Made by a program: the position numbers and the translations under genes. Under the pieces are notes generated by a model. The model searched no databases, was not told the origin of the DNA, and saw only the letters and a program-made list of their open reading frames with translations. DNA of 64,000 bases, taken from positions 151,847-215,846 of the forward strand of contig NZ_JAPDPD010000006.1 of assembly GCF_026283965.1 (NCBI RefSeq). Direction: 5' to 3'. This stretch comes from Dyella subtropica. Lineage in GTDB: Bacteria; Pseudomonadota; Gammaproteobacteria; Xanthomonadales; Rhodanobacteraceae. Position 1 is the stretch's first letter, and every line of letters starts with the position of its first letter. This document shows, one piece after another, positions 44,776-53,772 of the stretch.

Positions 44776-47700
44776 ATGCAGCAACCCGACGAAAAACAGC
44801 TCGACGAACCCACCTCGCCGCATCGCGACGACAGTGGCGAGCCGCTACCGGCAGTGTGGCGCAAGCTGTTGGCTGAATCCGCCGCCGCCGCAGCGCACGA
44901 GCGGGGTGTGCTGGGCTTCTTTCTCGATGTGATTCCGGAAGAAGGCGTGCCCTTCGTGCGCCTGGATGTGGCGCCGGTGCTGCTGGCCGTGGTCGAGCAA
45001 GGGCGCTTCGCGCGACCGGCACCGCTGGACAGCCGCCACCTTGCCCATCTGCCGCTGGAGCCGCACGAGCAACGCCTCGCCGCCACCGTGCTCGGCCTGC
45101 CGCAATCGGTGCGCAAGAGCCGTAGCTACGCGCGACTGGCCGGCCACGTCGGCGACACCTTGCTGGCGGAAATTCTCGACACGGCGCCATGCTTCCTCGG
45201 CGGTCTGGCCGGGCTGCGCCTGTCGCGCGGCAAATCGCACCAGCTCAACTGGCATTGGCATTTGGATGAGGACGGCAGTCAGCGCCTGCTCCCATCGCTG
45301 CCGACCAATCAGCGCCTGCTGCGCATCGATGCGCTCTGGTATCTCGATCCCGAGCGCGCTGAGCTAGGCCATCTCGAAGCCCCCACCGAAGAAACCTCCT
45401 GGCTGGACCTGCCCGCGCTGAAGCACGAGCACAGCCGCCGCCTGCGCGATTCGCTGCCGTCCAGCCGCCTGGCGCACCGCGTGCCACTGCCGCTGGTGTT
45501 CAGCGAGCTGCGACGCTCCGAGCTATCGCCCAAGCCGGTGCTGACCCTGCACGCGCTTACCCGCCATGCACGCCTTGCCGCCGGCACACCGCCGCTGGCC
45601 TACGCGCGATTGGCCTTCGACTACGCTGGCGAACGCCTGCCTGGGCGCGGTGGCGAGCCCTTGGTGCGCCGTGTACGCAACGGCAACCTGGTGGAGATCG
45701 CGCGCCGACGCGCGGAAGAACTCACCGCCATGGAGCAGCTCGAACGCGCCGGCCTGACACCAGGCGTGGACACCGAAGGCCTGCCCTGGGACCTGGCCGA
45801 CACCTTGCCCGAGGACGCCTGGCTATTCCCCGGCAAGGGCTACGCCGGTGCCCTGGAAGTGAACACCCCCGCGCGTTGGCTCGCGCTGCGGCCGAAGCTC
45901 GAAGTCGAAGGCTTCCAGCTCGAATACGCGCCTAGCTTCCCGTTCGAAGTGCTGGAAGGTCCGGTGCAGTGGTATGGCAACGCGGTGGAAGACGCCGACG
46001 ACCACGCCTTCGATCTGGAGATCGGCATCGAGGTCGAAGGCAAGCGACACAACTTGCTGCCCGCGGTGGCGCAGGCGCTGGCCGAACACCAGCTCAACCT
46101 CAGCCCCGCACCGAACGAACCGGAAGACGCGGTGTGGTATGCGCCGGTGGACGAGCGCCGCCGCGTGCCGGTGCGTTTGAAAGAACTGCGCGGCCTGCTG
46201 GCGCCACTCGCCGAGTACCTGGAAAAACCCAAGAAGAAATTGCACCTCCCGCGCGTGCAAGCCGGTCGTCTGGAGGAGATCGTCGAGGCGCTGCCCGCCG
46301 GTGGCGCGCTGGAAGCACCGGAGCAACTGCGCGGCTTCACCGCACGTCTGCGCGATGCCGCCGAGCGCGCCAGCGATGCCGTTCCGCCGGAACTCACCGT
46401 CGAACTTCGTCCGTATCAGCGTGAAGGCCTGCGCTGGTTGAACGCGCTGGCCGAAGCCGGTGTGGGCGGTGTGTTGGCCGACGACATGGGGCTCGGCAAA
46501 ACGCTGCAGCTCATCACGCATCTGCTTGCGCTGAAAGAGCGCGGCGCGCTGACGCGTCCGGCGTTGATCGTGGTGCCGACCAGCTTGATTCCCAATTGGC
46601 AGGCCGAGGTCGCGCGCTTCGCACCGTCGCTGAAAGTGCTGGCCCTGCACGGCCCGCAGCGCGGTGGCGATTTCTCCCAACTGGGTGCGCAGGACATCGT
46701 GCTCACCAGCTACGCGCTGCTGCCGCGCGATGTCGTGACGCTGCGCAAGCAAGCGTTCGAGCTGATCGTGTTGGACGAAGCGCAGCAGGTGAAGAACCCG
46801 CGCACGCAAGCGCGCCGCGCTGTACTCAGCCTGCGCGCGCCGCGTTGCATCTGCCTCACCGGCACGCCGCTGGAAAACCACCTCGGCGAGCTGTGGTCGC
46901 AAGTGGATCTGGCCGTGCCCGGCCTGCTCGGCGATGAAGGTGCGTTCCGCCGCCACTATCGCGTACCGATCGAAAAGCAGCGCGACACCGAATGTCAGGA
47001 TCGCCTCAACCACCGCCTCGCGCCCTTCATCCTGCGGCGTACCAAGGCGCAAGTGGCCTCCGAACTGCCGCCGAAAACCGAGATCACCCGCCGCGTGGTG
47101 CTGGAAGGCCGTCAGCGCGAACTCTACGAAGGCCTGCGCCTGTCGCTGGCGGAAGAACTGCGCGATGTGATCTCCCAGCGCGGCATCGCACATAGCGGCA
47201 TCGTGGTGCTCGATGCGTTGCTCAAGCTGCGTCAGGTCTGCTGCGATCCGCGCCTGGTCAAACTGGAAGCGGCGCGCGGTGTGCGCGATTCGGCCAAGTT
47301 TGAATTGCTGATGGACATGCTGCCCGCGCTGCTCGCCGAAGGCCGCAAAGTGCTGCTGTTCTCGCAGTTCACCGAGATGCTCAAGCTGATCGCGCACGAA
47401 CTGGACCGCCATCGCATTACCTACGTCACGCTGACCGGCGAAACGCGCGACCGTGCTGAACCCGTGCGCCAATTCCAGGAAGGCGAAGTGCCGCTATTCC
47501 TGCTCTCGCTCAAGGCCGGCGGCGTCGGCCTCAACCTCACCGCCGCCGACACCGTCATCCACTACGACCCGTGGTGGAATCCGGCAGCGGAGGCGCAAGC
47601 CAGCGACCGCGCGCACCGTATCGGTCAGGACAAACCGGTATTCGTATTCCGCCTGATCACATCAGGTACGGTCGAAGAGCGCATCGAAGAATTGAAAGCG

Positions 47701-47802
47701 CGCAAGGCCGAACTGGCCGAAGCGGTGCTGGAAGGCGGCGGTACGCGCGAAAGGCTGAGCTTCGATCAGGAAGATCTGGACGCGTTGCTCGCGCCGGGCT
47801 GA
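44776..47802 (+). CDS. SNF2/RapA-like DEAD/DEAH helicase
   Basis: Start at ATG 44776 gives 1008 residues; an in-frame upstream stretch is probably non-coding because of the hairpin. The N-terminal half (to about 560) is a divergent SWI2/SNF2-associated region without recognised motifs. The ATPase follows: ELRPYQREGLRWLNAL (Q-motif), GVLADDMGLGKTLQ (Walker A), VLDEAQQVKNP (DEAQ box), CLTGTPLENHLGELW, then LLFSQFTEML, TLTGETRDR, LLSLKAGGVGLNLTAADTVIHYDPWWNPA and SDRAHRIGQDKPV. It is a bacterial SNF2 ATPase of unknown target. Confidence 0.92.
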   Translation: MQQPDEKQLDEPTSPHRDDSGEPLPAVWRKLLAESAAAAAHERGVLGFFLDVIPEEGVPFVRLDVAPVLLAVVEQGRFARPAPLDSRHLAHLPLEPHEQRLAATVLGLPQSVRKSRSYARLAGHVGDTLLAEILDTAPCFLGGLAGLRLSRGKSHQLNWHWHLDEDGSQRLLPSLPTNQRLLRIDALWYLDPERAELGHLEAPTEETSWLDLPALKHEHSRRLRDSLPSSRLAHRVPLPLVFSELRRSELSPKPVLTLHALTRHARLAAGTPPLAYARLAFDYAGERLPGRGGEPLVRRVRNGNLVEIARRRAEELTAMEQLERAGLTPGVDTEGLPWDLADTLPEDAWLFPGKGYAGALEVNTPARWLALRPKLEVEGFQLEYAPSFPFEVLEGPVQWYGNAVEDADDHAFDLEIGIEVEGKRHNLLPAVAQALAEHQLNLSPAPNEPEDAVWYAPVDERRRVPVRLKELRGLLAPLAEYLEKPKKKLHLPRVQAGRLEEIVEALPAGGALEAPEQLRGFTARLRDAAERASDAVPPELTVELRPYQREGLRWLNALAEAGVGGVLADDMGLGKTLQLITHLLALKERGALTRPALIVVPTSLIPNWQAEVARFAPSLKVLALHGPQRGGDFSQLGAQDIVLTSYALLPRDVVTLRKQAFELIVLDEAQQVKNPRTQARRAVLSLRAPRCICLTGTPLENHLGELWSQVDLAVPGLLGDEGAFRRHYRVPIEKQRDTECQDRLNHRLAPFILRRTKAQVASELPPKTEITRRVVLEGRQRELYEGLRLSLAEELRDVISQRGIAHSGIVVLDALLKLRQVCCDPRLVKLEAARGVRDSAKFELLMDMLPALLAEGRKVLLFSQFTEMLKLIAHELDRHRITYVTLTGETRDRAEPVRQFQEGEVPLFLLSLKAGGVGLNLTAADTVIHYDPWWNPAAEAQASDRAHRIGQDKPVFVFRLITSGTVEERIEELKARKAELAEAVLEGGGTRERLSFDQEDLDALLAPG

Positions 47803-47824
47803 GTGCAGAGCTACAAAGTCGACG

Positions 47825-47887
47825 GTAGGAGCCCACCCTGTGGGCGACCGTAGTAGTACCCGATTCGCGCACAGGGTGCGCTCCTAC
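47825..47887. repeat. REP-like palindrome, family B
   Basis: GTAGGAGCCCACCCTGTG pairs with CACAGGGTGCGCTCCTAC across a 26-base spacer. It shares both arms with the copy at 35509-35586. Confidence 0.85.
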
Positions 47888-47927
47888 CGGGCGTATCCTC
47901 AGTGACAGTCCGATGCAGGCGAGCACC

Positions 47928-48551
47928 ATGACCGACATTCCCCGCAAACGCCACTGGGAACACGTCTACGAGACCAAGCCCACCGATACGGTGAGCTGGT
48001 ATCAGCGGCGGCCTCACATATCGCTGACGTTGATCGATCATGCGGACCTGCCGCTGGACGCTCCCATCATCGATGTCGGTGCCGGTGCCTCCACTTTGGT
48101 CGACCATCTGCTGGCCGAAGGTCGCAGCGATCTTTCCGTGCTGGATATCTCCGCAGCCGCGTTGGATAAGGTCCGGGAACGCCTTGGCGACGGCGCAGGC
48201 AAGGTGGCATGGATCGCCGCGGACGTGCTCGGCTTCGCGCCCTCGAAGCGCTATGCGCTATGGCACGACCGCGCGGTGTTTCACTTCCTCACTGATGCGT
48301 CCGATCGTGCGGCTTACCTCGATGCGCTGCAGCGCAGTCTGGCGCCGGATGGCCAGGTGATCGTCGCCACATTCGCACTGGACGGTCCTGAGCGTTGCAG
48401 CGGCCTGCCGGTGGCTCGCTACGATGTGGCGAGTCTGCACGCGGCCTTTGGCGATGCCTTCGAGTTGCTGGAATCCACCAGAGAGTCGCATCTCACACCC
48501 GGCGGCGCCGAGCAGCACTTCACCTACGTGCGGATGCAGCTGCGGTCATAA
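47928..48551 (+). CDS. SAM-dependent methyltransferase
   Basis: ATG 47928 starts a 207-residue protein; an ATG 5 codons upstream is less likely. It begins with an YETKPTDTVSWYQRRP segment known in thiopurine-type and class I methyltransferases, followed by motif I IIDVGAGASTLVDHLL, motif II VLDISAAALDKVRERL and DVLGF. WHDRAVFHFL and GQVIVATFALDGPERCSGLPVARYD follow. The methyl acceptor is unknown. It is convergent with a small lipoprotein gene. Confidence 0.85.
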   Translation: MTDIPRKRHWEHVYETKPTDTVSWYQRRPHISLTLIDHADLPLDAPIIDVGAGASTLVDHLLAEGRSDLSVLDISAAALDKVRERLGDGAGKVAWIAADVLGFAPSKRYALWHDRAVFHFLTDASDRAAYLDALQRSLAPDGQVIVATFALDGPERCSGLPVARYDVASLHAAFGDAFELLESTRESHLTPGGAEQHFTYVRMQLRS

Positions 48552-48557
48552 GCCGAG

Positions 48558-48896
48558 CTAGTCGGTTGCGTCGCCACGCGTGCGCAGCAGCGCGTCCACC
48601 GACTGCTGCCACTCGGGCGAGCCGGGTTTGGACTGCGGTGCTTCCTGTCCCAGCTTGCGTTGCACGGCGTGGTTCCATTCGTCGGAACCCTCGTCTGGGC
48701 CATGCGCCTGGTCGTCGCTGATGCCCAGGCGCTGATCGACCCACTGATACCACGCGTGCGAGCCGAGCATCGCATTGGCCGGTACGGCGGTATCCGCCTG
48801 CGGCTTGGGCGGATGATCCGGTTGCGGCGCCTGCGGCGAGGAGCAGCCGGCGAGAATCACCGCCAGGGGCAGGCTGATGAAGGCAAGTCGTCGCAT
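48558..48896 (-). CDS. Small lipoprotein
   Basis: The 112-residue product has a lipoprotein signal (FISLPLAVILAGCSS). The mature part has a proline-rich spacer and a helical repeat-like region: HAWYQWVDQRLGISD, then SDEWNHAVQRKLG and SPEWQQSVDALL, each an amphipathic helix with W and V. No family is recognised. The stop is 7 bases from the preceding stop, so the genes converge. Confidence 0.75.
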   Translation of the reverse strand: MRRLAFISLPLAVILAGCSSPQAPQPDHPPKPQADTAVPANAMLGSHAWYQWVDQRLGISDDQAHGPDEGSDEWNHAVQRKLGQEAPQSKPGSPEWQQSVDALLRTRGDATD

Positions 48897-48980
48897 GGTG
48901 TGGCTCCGGCGTCCGAATTGGTCTTCGAGACTAATCCTTAGGCCGGGTGCCGCGGTGAATCGCGCCTGACGGGAGCGGCT

Positions 48981-49664
48981 TCAGCGGCGTGCCGCCACTT
49001 CATCGATATGGCGCAGCAGATCGGCCGGGTCGTCGTAGACGCGGAACGCACCGGACCGCTCAAGTTCGTCTTCACCATAGCCGCCCGAGAGCAGCCCCAC
49101 GCCGAGCGCACGGGCGCGCTGCGCGGCGAGCATGTCCCAGATGCTGTCGCCGATCACCAGCGACTGCTGGATGTCCACGCCAAGACGTTCGGCGGCGGCG
49201 AGGAACAGGTCGGGATCGGGCTTGGCGTACTTCACCTGGTCGCGCGTTACCACCGGCACCTTCGATGGATCGACACCGAGCGCTTCAAGGTTGTGCGCGG
49301 CCGTCTGCATGCGACCACTGGTGGCGATAGCCCAGGGATAACCATGCTCAGTGAGATACGCCAGCAATTCGCGCGCCCCGGGAAGCGGGCGCACCAGGCC
49401 TTGCGTGTGCTGACGGTTGAACGCCTCCACATGTCGTTGATGCAGGCGAGCCAGTCGCTCCTCGGTGATCTCCAGTCCGGTTTCGCGCAACAGGATGTTG
49501 GTGAACAGCCCGCCGCTCATACCGATCTTGCGGTGAATGCGCCACACCGACAGCTCTACGCCTTCGGCATCGAGTGCTTCCTTCCACGCCAGCACGTGTT
49601 GGTAAACGCTGTCGACCAGGGTGCCGTCGAGGTCGAACAAGAAGGCGGTGCTGCTGCGGGGCAT
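48981..49664 (-). CDS. HAD-superfamily hydrolase (phosphatase)
   Basis: ATG 49664 gives a 227-residue HAD with motif I FLFDLDGTLVDSVYQH, a class I cap region from 20 to 90, motif II IATSGR, motif III KYAKPDPDLF and motif IV VIGDSIWDMLAAQRA. It resembles phosphoglycolate-phosphatase or sugar-phosphatase types. The substrate is not identifiable. Transcribed away from the T4SS cassette. Confidence 0.9.
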   Translation of the reverse strand: MPRSSTAFLFDLDGTLVDSVYQHVLAWKEALDAEGVELSVWRIHRKIGMSGGLFTNILLRETGLEITEERLARLHQRHVEAFNRQHTQGLVRPLPGARELLAYLTEHGYPWAIATSGRMQTAAHNLEALGVDPSKVPVVTRDQVKYAKPDPDLFLAAAERLGVDIQQSLVIGDSIWDMLAAQRARALGVGLLSGGYGEDELERSGAFRVYDDPADLLRHIDEVAARR

Positions 49665-49957
49665 GGAGATTCTCCGGGTCGGCGAGTACGAAGTGTCGCC
49701 CATCCCGGGCGCCGATGGCGAGCGCTGCCGAGCGTGACCCAGGCTATGTGTTCGTACTATTGGTTGCCCTTGGCATCCATGGCGATGGCGAATACCCGAG
49801 TGCGCTACATCTCTGACCCAGACGCCGTGATTCGTGCTGCTGCGTCATCTGTTGTTCTCGTTAGTGATGGCCTGATCCATCGCGGTAACGAACATCCGTG
49901 TGTGTTACCGCGTACTGTTGCCTCTTTTCATGCACTCTTCTGCTGCCGGTGCGGTCT
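49665..49957. other. Intergenic region
   Basis: No gene or repeat is seen in the 293 bases between the HAD hydrolase start and the end of the glutamine-rich tail of the effector reading frame. It contains several AT-rich stretches near 49810-49930 but no clear promoter. Confidence 0.4.
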
Positions 49958-50050
49958 TTAATGACCCATGCCGCGGCTAGGGCTGTGGCCCATGCTTTGC
50001 TGCTGATCCAGTGCCTGCTGCATGTCGTGTTGCAGCTGCTGCATTTGGGC
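49958..50050 (-). other. In-frame glutamine-rich tail beyond an amber codon
   Basis: Immediately after the TAG that ends the effector frame, the same frame continues for 30 codons: AQMQQLQHDMQQALDQQQ, then SMGHSPSRGMGH and TAA at 49958-49960. The segment is glutamine-rich, as are the ends of many Xanthomonadales T4SS effectors. It is only translated if the TAG is suppressed or absent in the native population. Confidence 0.6.
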
Positions 50051-51487
50051 CTAGTGCTGTGCGGTCAGGCGATCTTCCTGGTCGACCATGGCGACGGCTT
50101 GTGCCTGCAGCTCCCGGCCGGCCGGCATGTCGGCCAGGGCCTTGGTGTCCTGGCGGAAGCTGTCCCAGTCGCCCCGGTCGGCGGCCGCGAGCATGCGGTC
50201 CAGCCGGGCCTCGAAACTGACGGGTTCGGTAGGGCTGGCTGGTCCGGGTGCGGAACCTTGGGCGCTCGCTTGCTCGTGCGCGTCGGGCTTGGACTCGAAC
50301 CACGACGAGGGGTGGCTCAGCGTATCGGCGACGTGCGACAGGCCATCGCTCATCACCTCGGTGACAAGCTGCGTTTGCTGCTTGAGCATATGGGCACCTT
50401 GCGCCAGTTCCTGCGCTCCATGGGTTACGGCATCACGCGTGGCGTCGTACGCCTCACCCACCGCATGGGCGGCTTGCTGGCCGATCTGTTCGACGGCGTG
50501 GGCGGTGAGCTTGACTGTGTGGATGACGGTGTCGCGCTGGTGCGCGAGGTTTTCCACGGTGCGATGGCCGGCGAGTTCCAGCGTGTGGCCGGCCTGCTTG
50601 AACTCACCGTGCAATACCGAGCGGCCTGCCGAGGTGAACAGTTCCCGCGCGGTGCTGGCTTTGTGCGCCATCTCCCACGTGTGGGACAAGGTGTTGGAGC
50701 GAAGTGCCTGCACATCGGCGCGATACAGGCCAATGGCGTGAGCATGCACGCGGGCACGGGCTTCGTTCTCGGCCGAGAGGTCCGACAGGGCAAGGCCAGG
50801 ATCGTCCGGGGCGAAGTTGTCGATGCTGTGCGCCGCGAAGCTGATCGCACTCAGCGGATTGCGGAGGCTGGATGCCGTGACCCGATCGCCGTAGCCCGCA
50901 TGGGCAAGATCATGAATGTCCTGCGCGGTCGCCAGCACGCGTACCGTGCCGAAGTGGCGGCTGGCCGCACTGACCACGTCGGTGGCACGCACGACGTTGG
51001 TGACCTGACTTCCGCCTTCGGAGATGTGGTGTTGCGGATTCACGGCACCGTAGGCGTTGAAGGTGACGCCGTGTAGATGGTTCTCGTAGGCGATGATCTG
51101 GGCGAGAGTTCCGCCTAGGGAGTGGCCGGTGGTGGTGACTTGAATGGTCCAGTGCTTATCTCTTGCTTCTTTGTCAGCGTATTCCAGCACACGCTTCGTG
51201 AAAGCCCGCGCATCGGGCAGTTGCGTGTTGAGGCCGGTCACCACCATACCCAGATCGGTGGCGCCATCCTGGATCACACCCCAGTTCTTCTCGGTGCCGC
51301 GATGGGTGATGGCGATTTCTTTGGTATCAGCGCGCTGGTAAGCGGTACCGTGGTAGCCGGTGATGGGGTCGCTGTAGGTGTCAAAGACGGTATAGCTCAC
51401 GCCGCCAAGCACCACCGGATCGTTCTTTTTGCGATCAATGTAGGAGTCCTGGTCGAGCAGTGCGTAGTCCTTGTCGGTGATGGTCAT
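50051..51487 (-). CDS. Lipase-type effector, probable type IV secretion substrate
   Basis: The 478-residue protein starts MTITDKDYALLDQDSYIDRK. Residues 55-200 are a class-3-lipase/DUF2974-like alpha/beta-hydrolase: ITHRGTEKNWG, the nucleophile elbow TTGHSLGGTLAQ (Ser123) and VVRATDVVSAASRHFG with a candidate aspartate. A long helical middle (260-390) has amphipathic repeats rich in H, A and Q. The C-terminal 70 residues (FEARLDRMLAAADRGDWDSFRQ, ELQAQAVAM) resemble the ends of Xanthomonadales T4SS effectors; canonical XVIPCD motifs are not clearly recognised. A lipoprotein gene is coupled upstream by ATGA, like effector-immunity pairs. It ends in TAG at 50051, ahead of a glutamine-rich tail. 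Confidence 0.75.
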   Translation of the reverse strand: MTITDKDYALLDQDSYIDRKKNDPVVLGGVSYTVFDTYSDPITGYHGTAYQRADTKEIAITHRGTEKNWGVIQDGATDLGMVVTGLNTQLPDARAFTKRVLEYADKEARDKHWTIQVTTTGHSLGGTLAQIIAYENHLHGVTFNAYGAVNPQHHISEGGSQVTNVVRATDVVSAASRHFGTVRVLATAQDIHDLAHAGYGDRVTASSLRNPLSAISFAAHSIDNFAPDDPGLALSDLSAENEARARVHAHAIGLYRADVQALRSNTLSHTWEMAHKASTARELFTSAGRSVLHGEFKQAGHTLELAGHRTVENLAHQRDTVIHTVKLTAHAVEQIGQQAAHAVGEAYDATRDAVTHGAQELAQGAHMLKQQTQLVTEVMSDGLSHVADTLSHPSSWFESKPDAHEQASAQGSAPGPASPTEPVSFEARLDRMLAAADRGDWDSFRQDTKALADMPAGRELQAQAVAMVDQEDRLTAQH

Positions 51488-52083
51488 GGAATGCTCTCCT
51501 TGGCAACAAGCGTGATCGAGAAGATGTCTTTTTGCAGTTCGGGCGGGTAATCAGATGAACGCCTGCTGCCGGAACTGCCGCGCTCCTGGTCGTTGTCTGA
51601 GTAATCTCCTCGCACGAAGTAAGCCTCAACGGACTTTTGTGAAAAAATTTCGTCTGAAAGCAAGTAGGGAACGAGAGTGAGGTTTTTGACTTTCAGCCTT
51701 GCCGTGGCGCTCATCAGCGACCAATGGCACACACCCTCGCCGAAATAGTCTTCGTCCAAGAAGTAGTCTGCATACACCGTGCCCGTGTAGACGTTGTCGG
51801 AGACCCGTTTGAAGTCAATGGCGGGATGAGCCGTGGGAGGAATCCGCATCGCATTCATGGGCCCACCCGTCAGGGGAATGCACTGTTTGTTGGTGACTTC
51901 GTACTGCATGAAGCCACTGATGGAGTCGAACGGGCCTGGTGCGCCGTCAATCGTCACGGTGATCTCGTAGCGCATCTTCGGATGCGGGTTCTGTTTGATG
52001 TCGGGTGTGTTCATGGAGGAGCTGCAGGCGGTGGTGATCAGGGCAAAAGGAACAGCGAAAGCCAGTGAGAACGCAGATTTCAT
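51484..52083 (-). CDS. Lipoprotein, probable immunity protein for the lipase effector
   Basis: ATG 52083 gives a lipoprotein signal (FALITTACSSS), so the upstream extension is rejected. The 199-residue mature protein is beta-rich with two cysteines (NKQCIPL, GVCHWSLM). The stop overlaps the effector start (ATGA). Periplasmic lipoproteins encoded directly before the effector gene are the usual immunity partners in X-T4SS loci; this placement is the main basis. A structural or regulatory role cannot be excluded. Confidence 0.7.
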   Translation of the reverse strand: MKSAFSLAFAVPFALITTACSSSMNTPDIKQNPHPKMRYEITVTIDGAPGPFDSISGFMQYEVTNKQCIPLTGGPMNAMRIPPTAHPAIDFKRVSDNVYTGTVYADYFLDEDYFGEGVCHWSLMSATARLKVKNLTLVPYLLSDEIFSQKSVEAYFVRGDYSDNDQERGSSGSRRSSDYPPELQKDIFSITLVAKESIP

Positions 52084-52096
52084 GGCGGCGAAGTTG

Positions 52097-52600
52097 TTAC
52101 TGAACCCGTTGTGCTGGGCTGCAGCTTGTGAAGTAGACCTGGCAACTGGCATTTCCTGCCTTGCAGACATCCATAGCCTTTTGGACGGCTATCGTCTCAG
52201 TTGATCCTGCATTGAGATTGAATGTCTTGTCACCCACAAGAAGTACGCCACATCCGTTGGAATAGGAGATTTGCATGGTGCAAGTGACCCCGCCCTTGGA
52301 TTTGCAATCGGCTATGGCGTCATGTTTGGCGGCTTTCTCGCTTAAACCATTACGTGATGCTCCAACAATTCCGTGAGGCTCATCTGTAGCAATCGCCCCC
52401 CAGCGCGACTCCCACCGTGGTGGTGGCACTGCGGGCGCCTGCGGCTGTTGCTGTTGGTTATAGCCAGGAATAGGTCCACAACTGCCGATATCGGTACCAC
52501 TGTATGGAATCTGGCCGGGAGGGCATCCGCCTTCGGCATGTGCCGGTGCATAAGACATCGTGATACCCAGCAGCAGCGACAACAGAACAATCGGTTTCAT
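52097..52600 (-). CDS. DUF4189-domain secreted protein
   Basis: The 167-residue product has a signal peptide ending APAHAE. A proline/glutamine linker follows (GYNQQQQPQAPAVPPP), then the DUF4189 domain (about 62-165): RWGAIATDEP, SEKAAKHDAIADCKSKGGVTCTMQISYSNGCGVLLVG, QKAMDVCKAGNASCQVYFTSC. Six or more cysteines imply disulfides. DUF4189 proteins are common beside T4SS genes in Xanthomonadales. Start ATG overlaps the stop of VirB6 (ATGA). Confidence 0.85.
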   Translation of the reverse strand: MKPIVLLSLLLGITMSYAPAHAEGGCPPGQIPYSGTDIGSCGPIPGYNQQQQPQAPAVPPPRWESRWGAIATDEPHGIVGASRNGLSEKAAKHDAIADCKSKGGVTCTMQISYSNGCGVLLVGDKTFNLNAGSTETIAVQKAMDVCKAGNASCQVYFTSCSPAQRVQ

Positions 52601-53691
52601 GAGCGTGCTCCCCCGTCATAGGGTTTGGTCACGTCTTTGTCGGCGGGATTGGTGGTCTGGGCATAGTTGCGTTGTGCAGTCGCGCCAGGATGGAAACCGC
52701 CTGAATTATTCTGTCTGCTTGTATTGCCATCGTATGTGTTCGCCTGCGGCCCATATCCCCCTCCATACGACCCCGGCGGCTGCCCCTGCGGGCCAGGCAT
52801 GCTGCTACTGCCTCCGCCATTCACCGCAGCGAAGTGCATGAAACTCCCCAGCGGCCCATTGAAGAACGCCGCCGCCATGGCCGGTGTGGAAATCAGCAGC
52901 ATCGTCATCATCAGCCCCACGCCGCCCTGCTGAAACGCCATGGTGCTAAAACCCTGCGACTCGATGCCAGTCATCTTGCTGATCGCCTCGGTGGCCCAGA
53001 TGGCGCCCGCCACCCGCTCGGTCAGCTCCAGCACGATGGAGACCATGCCGCTGAGCACGGCCAGCGAGAACATGGTGCCCAGGCCATAGGTGATCCAGCG
53101 CCGGAAGAAGTCCTTGGTCTGCTCGAACATCAGGCTAAGGATGAACAGAGGCCCCAGGCCCACCATCAGCGCCAGCCCCACCTGATACATCAGCAGCAAG
53201 GTGCCGGCCGTCATGGCCGGCGCGGCAATGCCGAACTGGGCCATGATCGAGGCGCGCGCCTTGTCATCGGCCAGCGCTGTGTCGCCCAGTGGCACCTGCA
53301 CCGCGTCGATCGCGCTGGTCGCCAGCGACACCTTGAGCAGGTTGCGGTCGATCTGCGTCTTGGGTGACGCATCCGAACCGGTCACGATCTGGTTGATCTC
53401 CTGCGGCAGCTGCTTGTACAGGAAGTCGTACAGGTGGATGCTGCCCAGCGACATGGTCTTGGCGACGGTCACGATCAGGGCGATTTTGATCATGTGCGAC
53501 ACCGCGGTCATCATCGATTCCTGCGACTGGCCGGTGACCAGGCGGTAGCCGCGGAAGAAGACCCACAGCGTCACCATAATGAAGGCGAAGTTCGTGACCC
53601 AGCTGGTGGCATGGTTCATGCCGTCGACCGCGAACTGCTCAATCTTGTGGGTGAGGTAGTTGTAGATCAGCGCGAAGTAGGCCGATTCCAT
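52597..53691 (-). CDS. virB6: Type IV secretion system inner-membrane protein VirB6
   Basis: The 364-residue protein has the VirB6/TrbL architecture: an N-terminal periplasmic helix, hydrophobic segments at about 35-50, 75-95, 150-190, 200-220 and 255-275, and the conserved LMVGLGPLFILSLMFEQTKDFFRRWITYGLG. A proline/glycine-rich C-terminal tail of about 80 residues follows. VirB6 forms the inner-membrane channel base of the T4SS. It is coupled to the DUF4189 gene. No other channel genes except virB5 are nearby. Confidence 0.9.
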   Translation of the reverse strand: MESAYFALIYNYLTHKIEQFAVDGMNHATSWVTNFAFIMVTLWVFFRGYRLVTGQSQESMMTAVSHMIKIALIVTVAKTMSLGSIHLYDFLYKQLPQEINQIVTGSDASPKTQIDRNLLKVSLATSAIDAVQVPLGDTALADDKARASIMAQFGIAAPAMTAGTLLLMYQVGLALMVGLGPLFILSLMFEQTKDFFRRWITYGLGTMFSLAVLSGMVSIVLELTERVAGAIWATEAISKMTGIESQGFSTMAFQQGGVGLMMTMLLISTPAMAAAFFNGPLGSFMHFAAVNGGGSSSMPGPQGQPPGSYGGGYGPQANTYDGNTSRQNNSGGFHPGATAQRNYAQTTNPADKDVTKPYDGGARS

Positions 53692-53772
53692 GGGTTTTCC
53701 CTGGCTCTTCCAGATGGTTATCTGATCCGTCGCCGTAAGTGATGACGTTTGGTGAGGGGACGGTACGCGGGC

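Noticed and set aside
45823..47472. A 549-codon open frame opposite the SNF2 helicase
   Set aside because: The helicase strand carries the ATPase motifs; the reverse frame has a low-complexity H/Q/R-rich composition.
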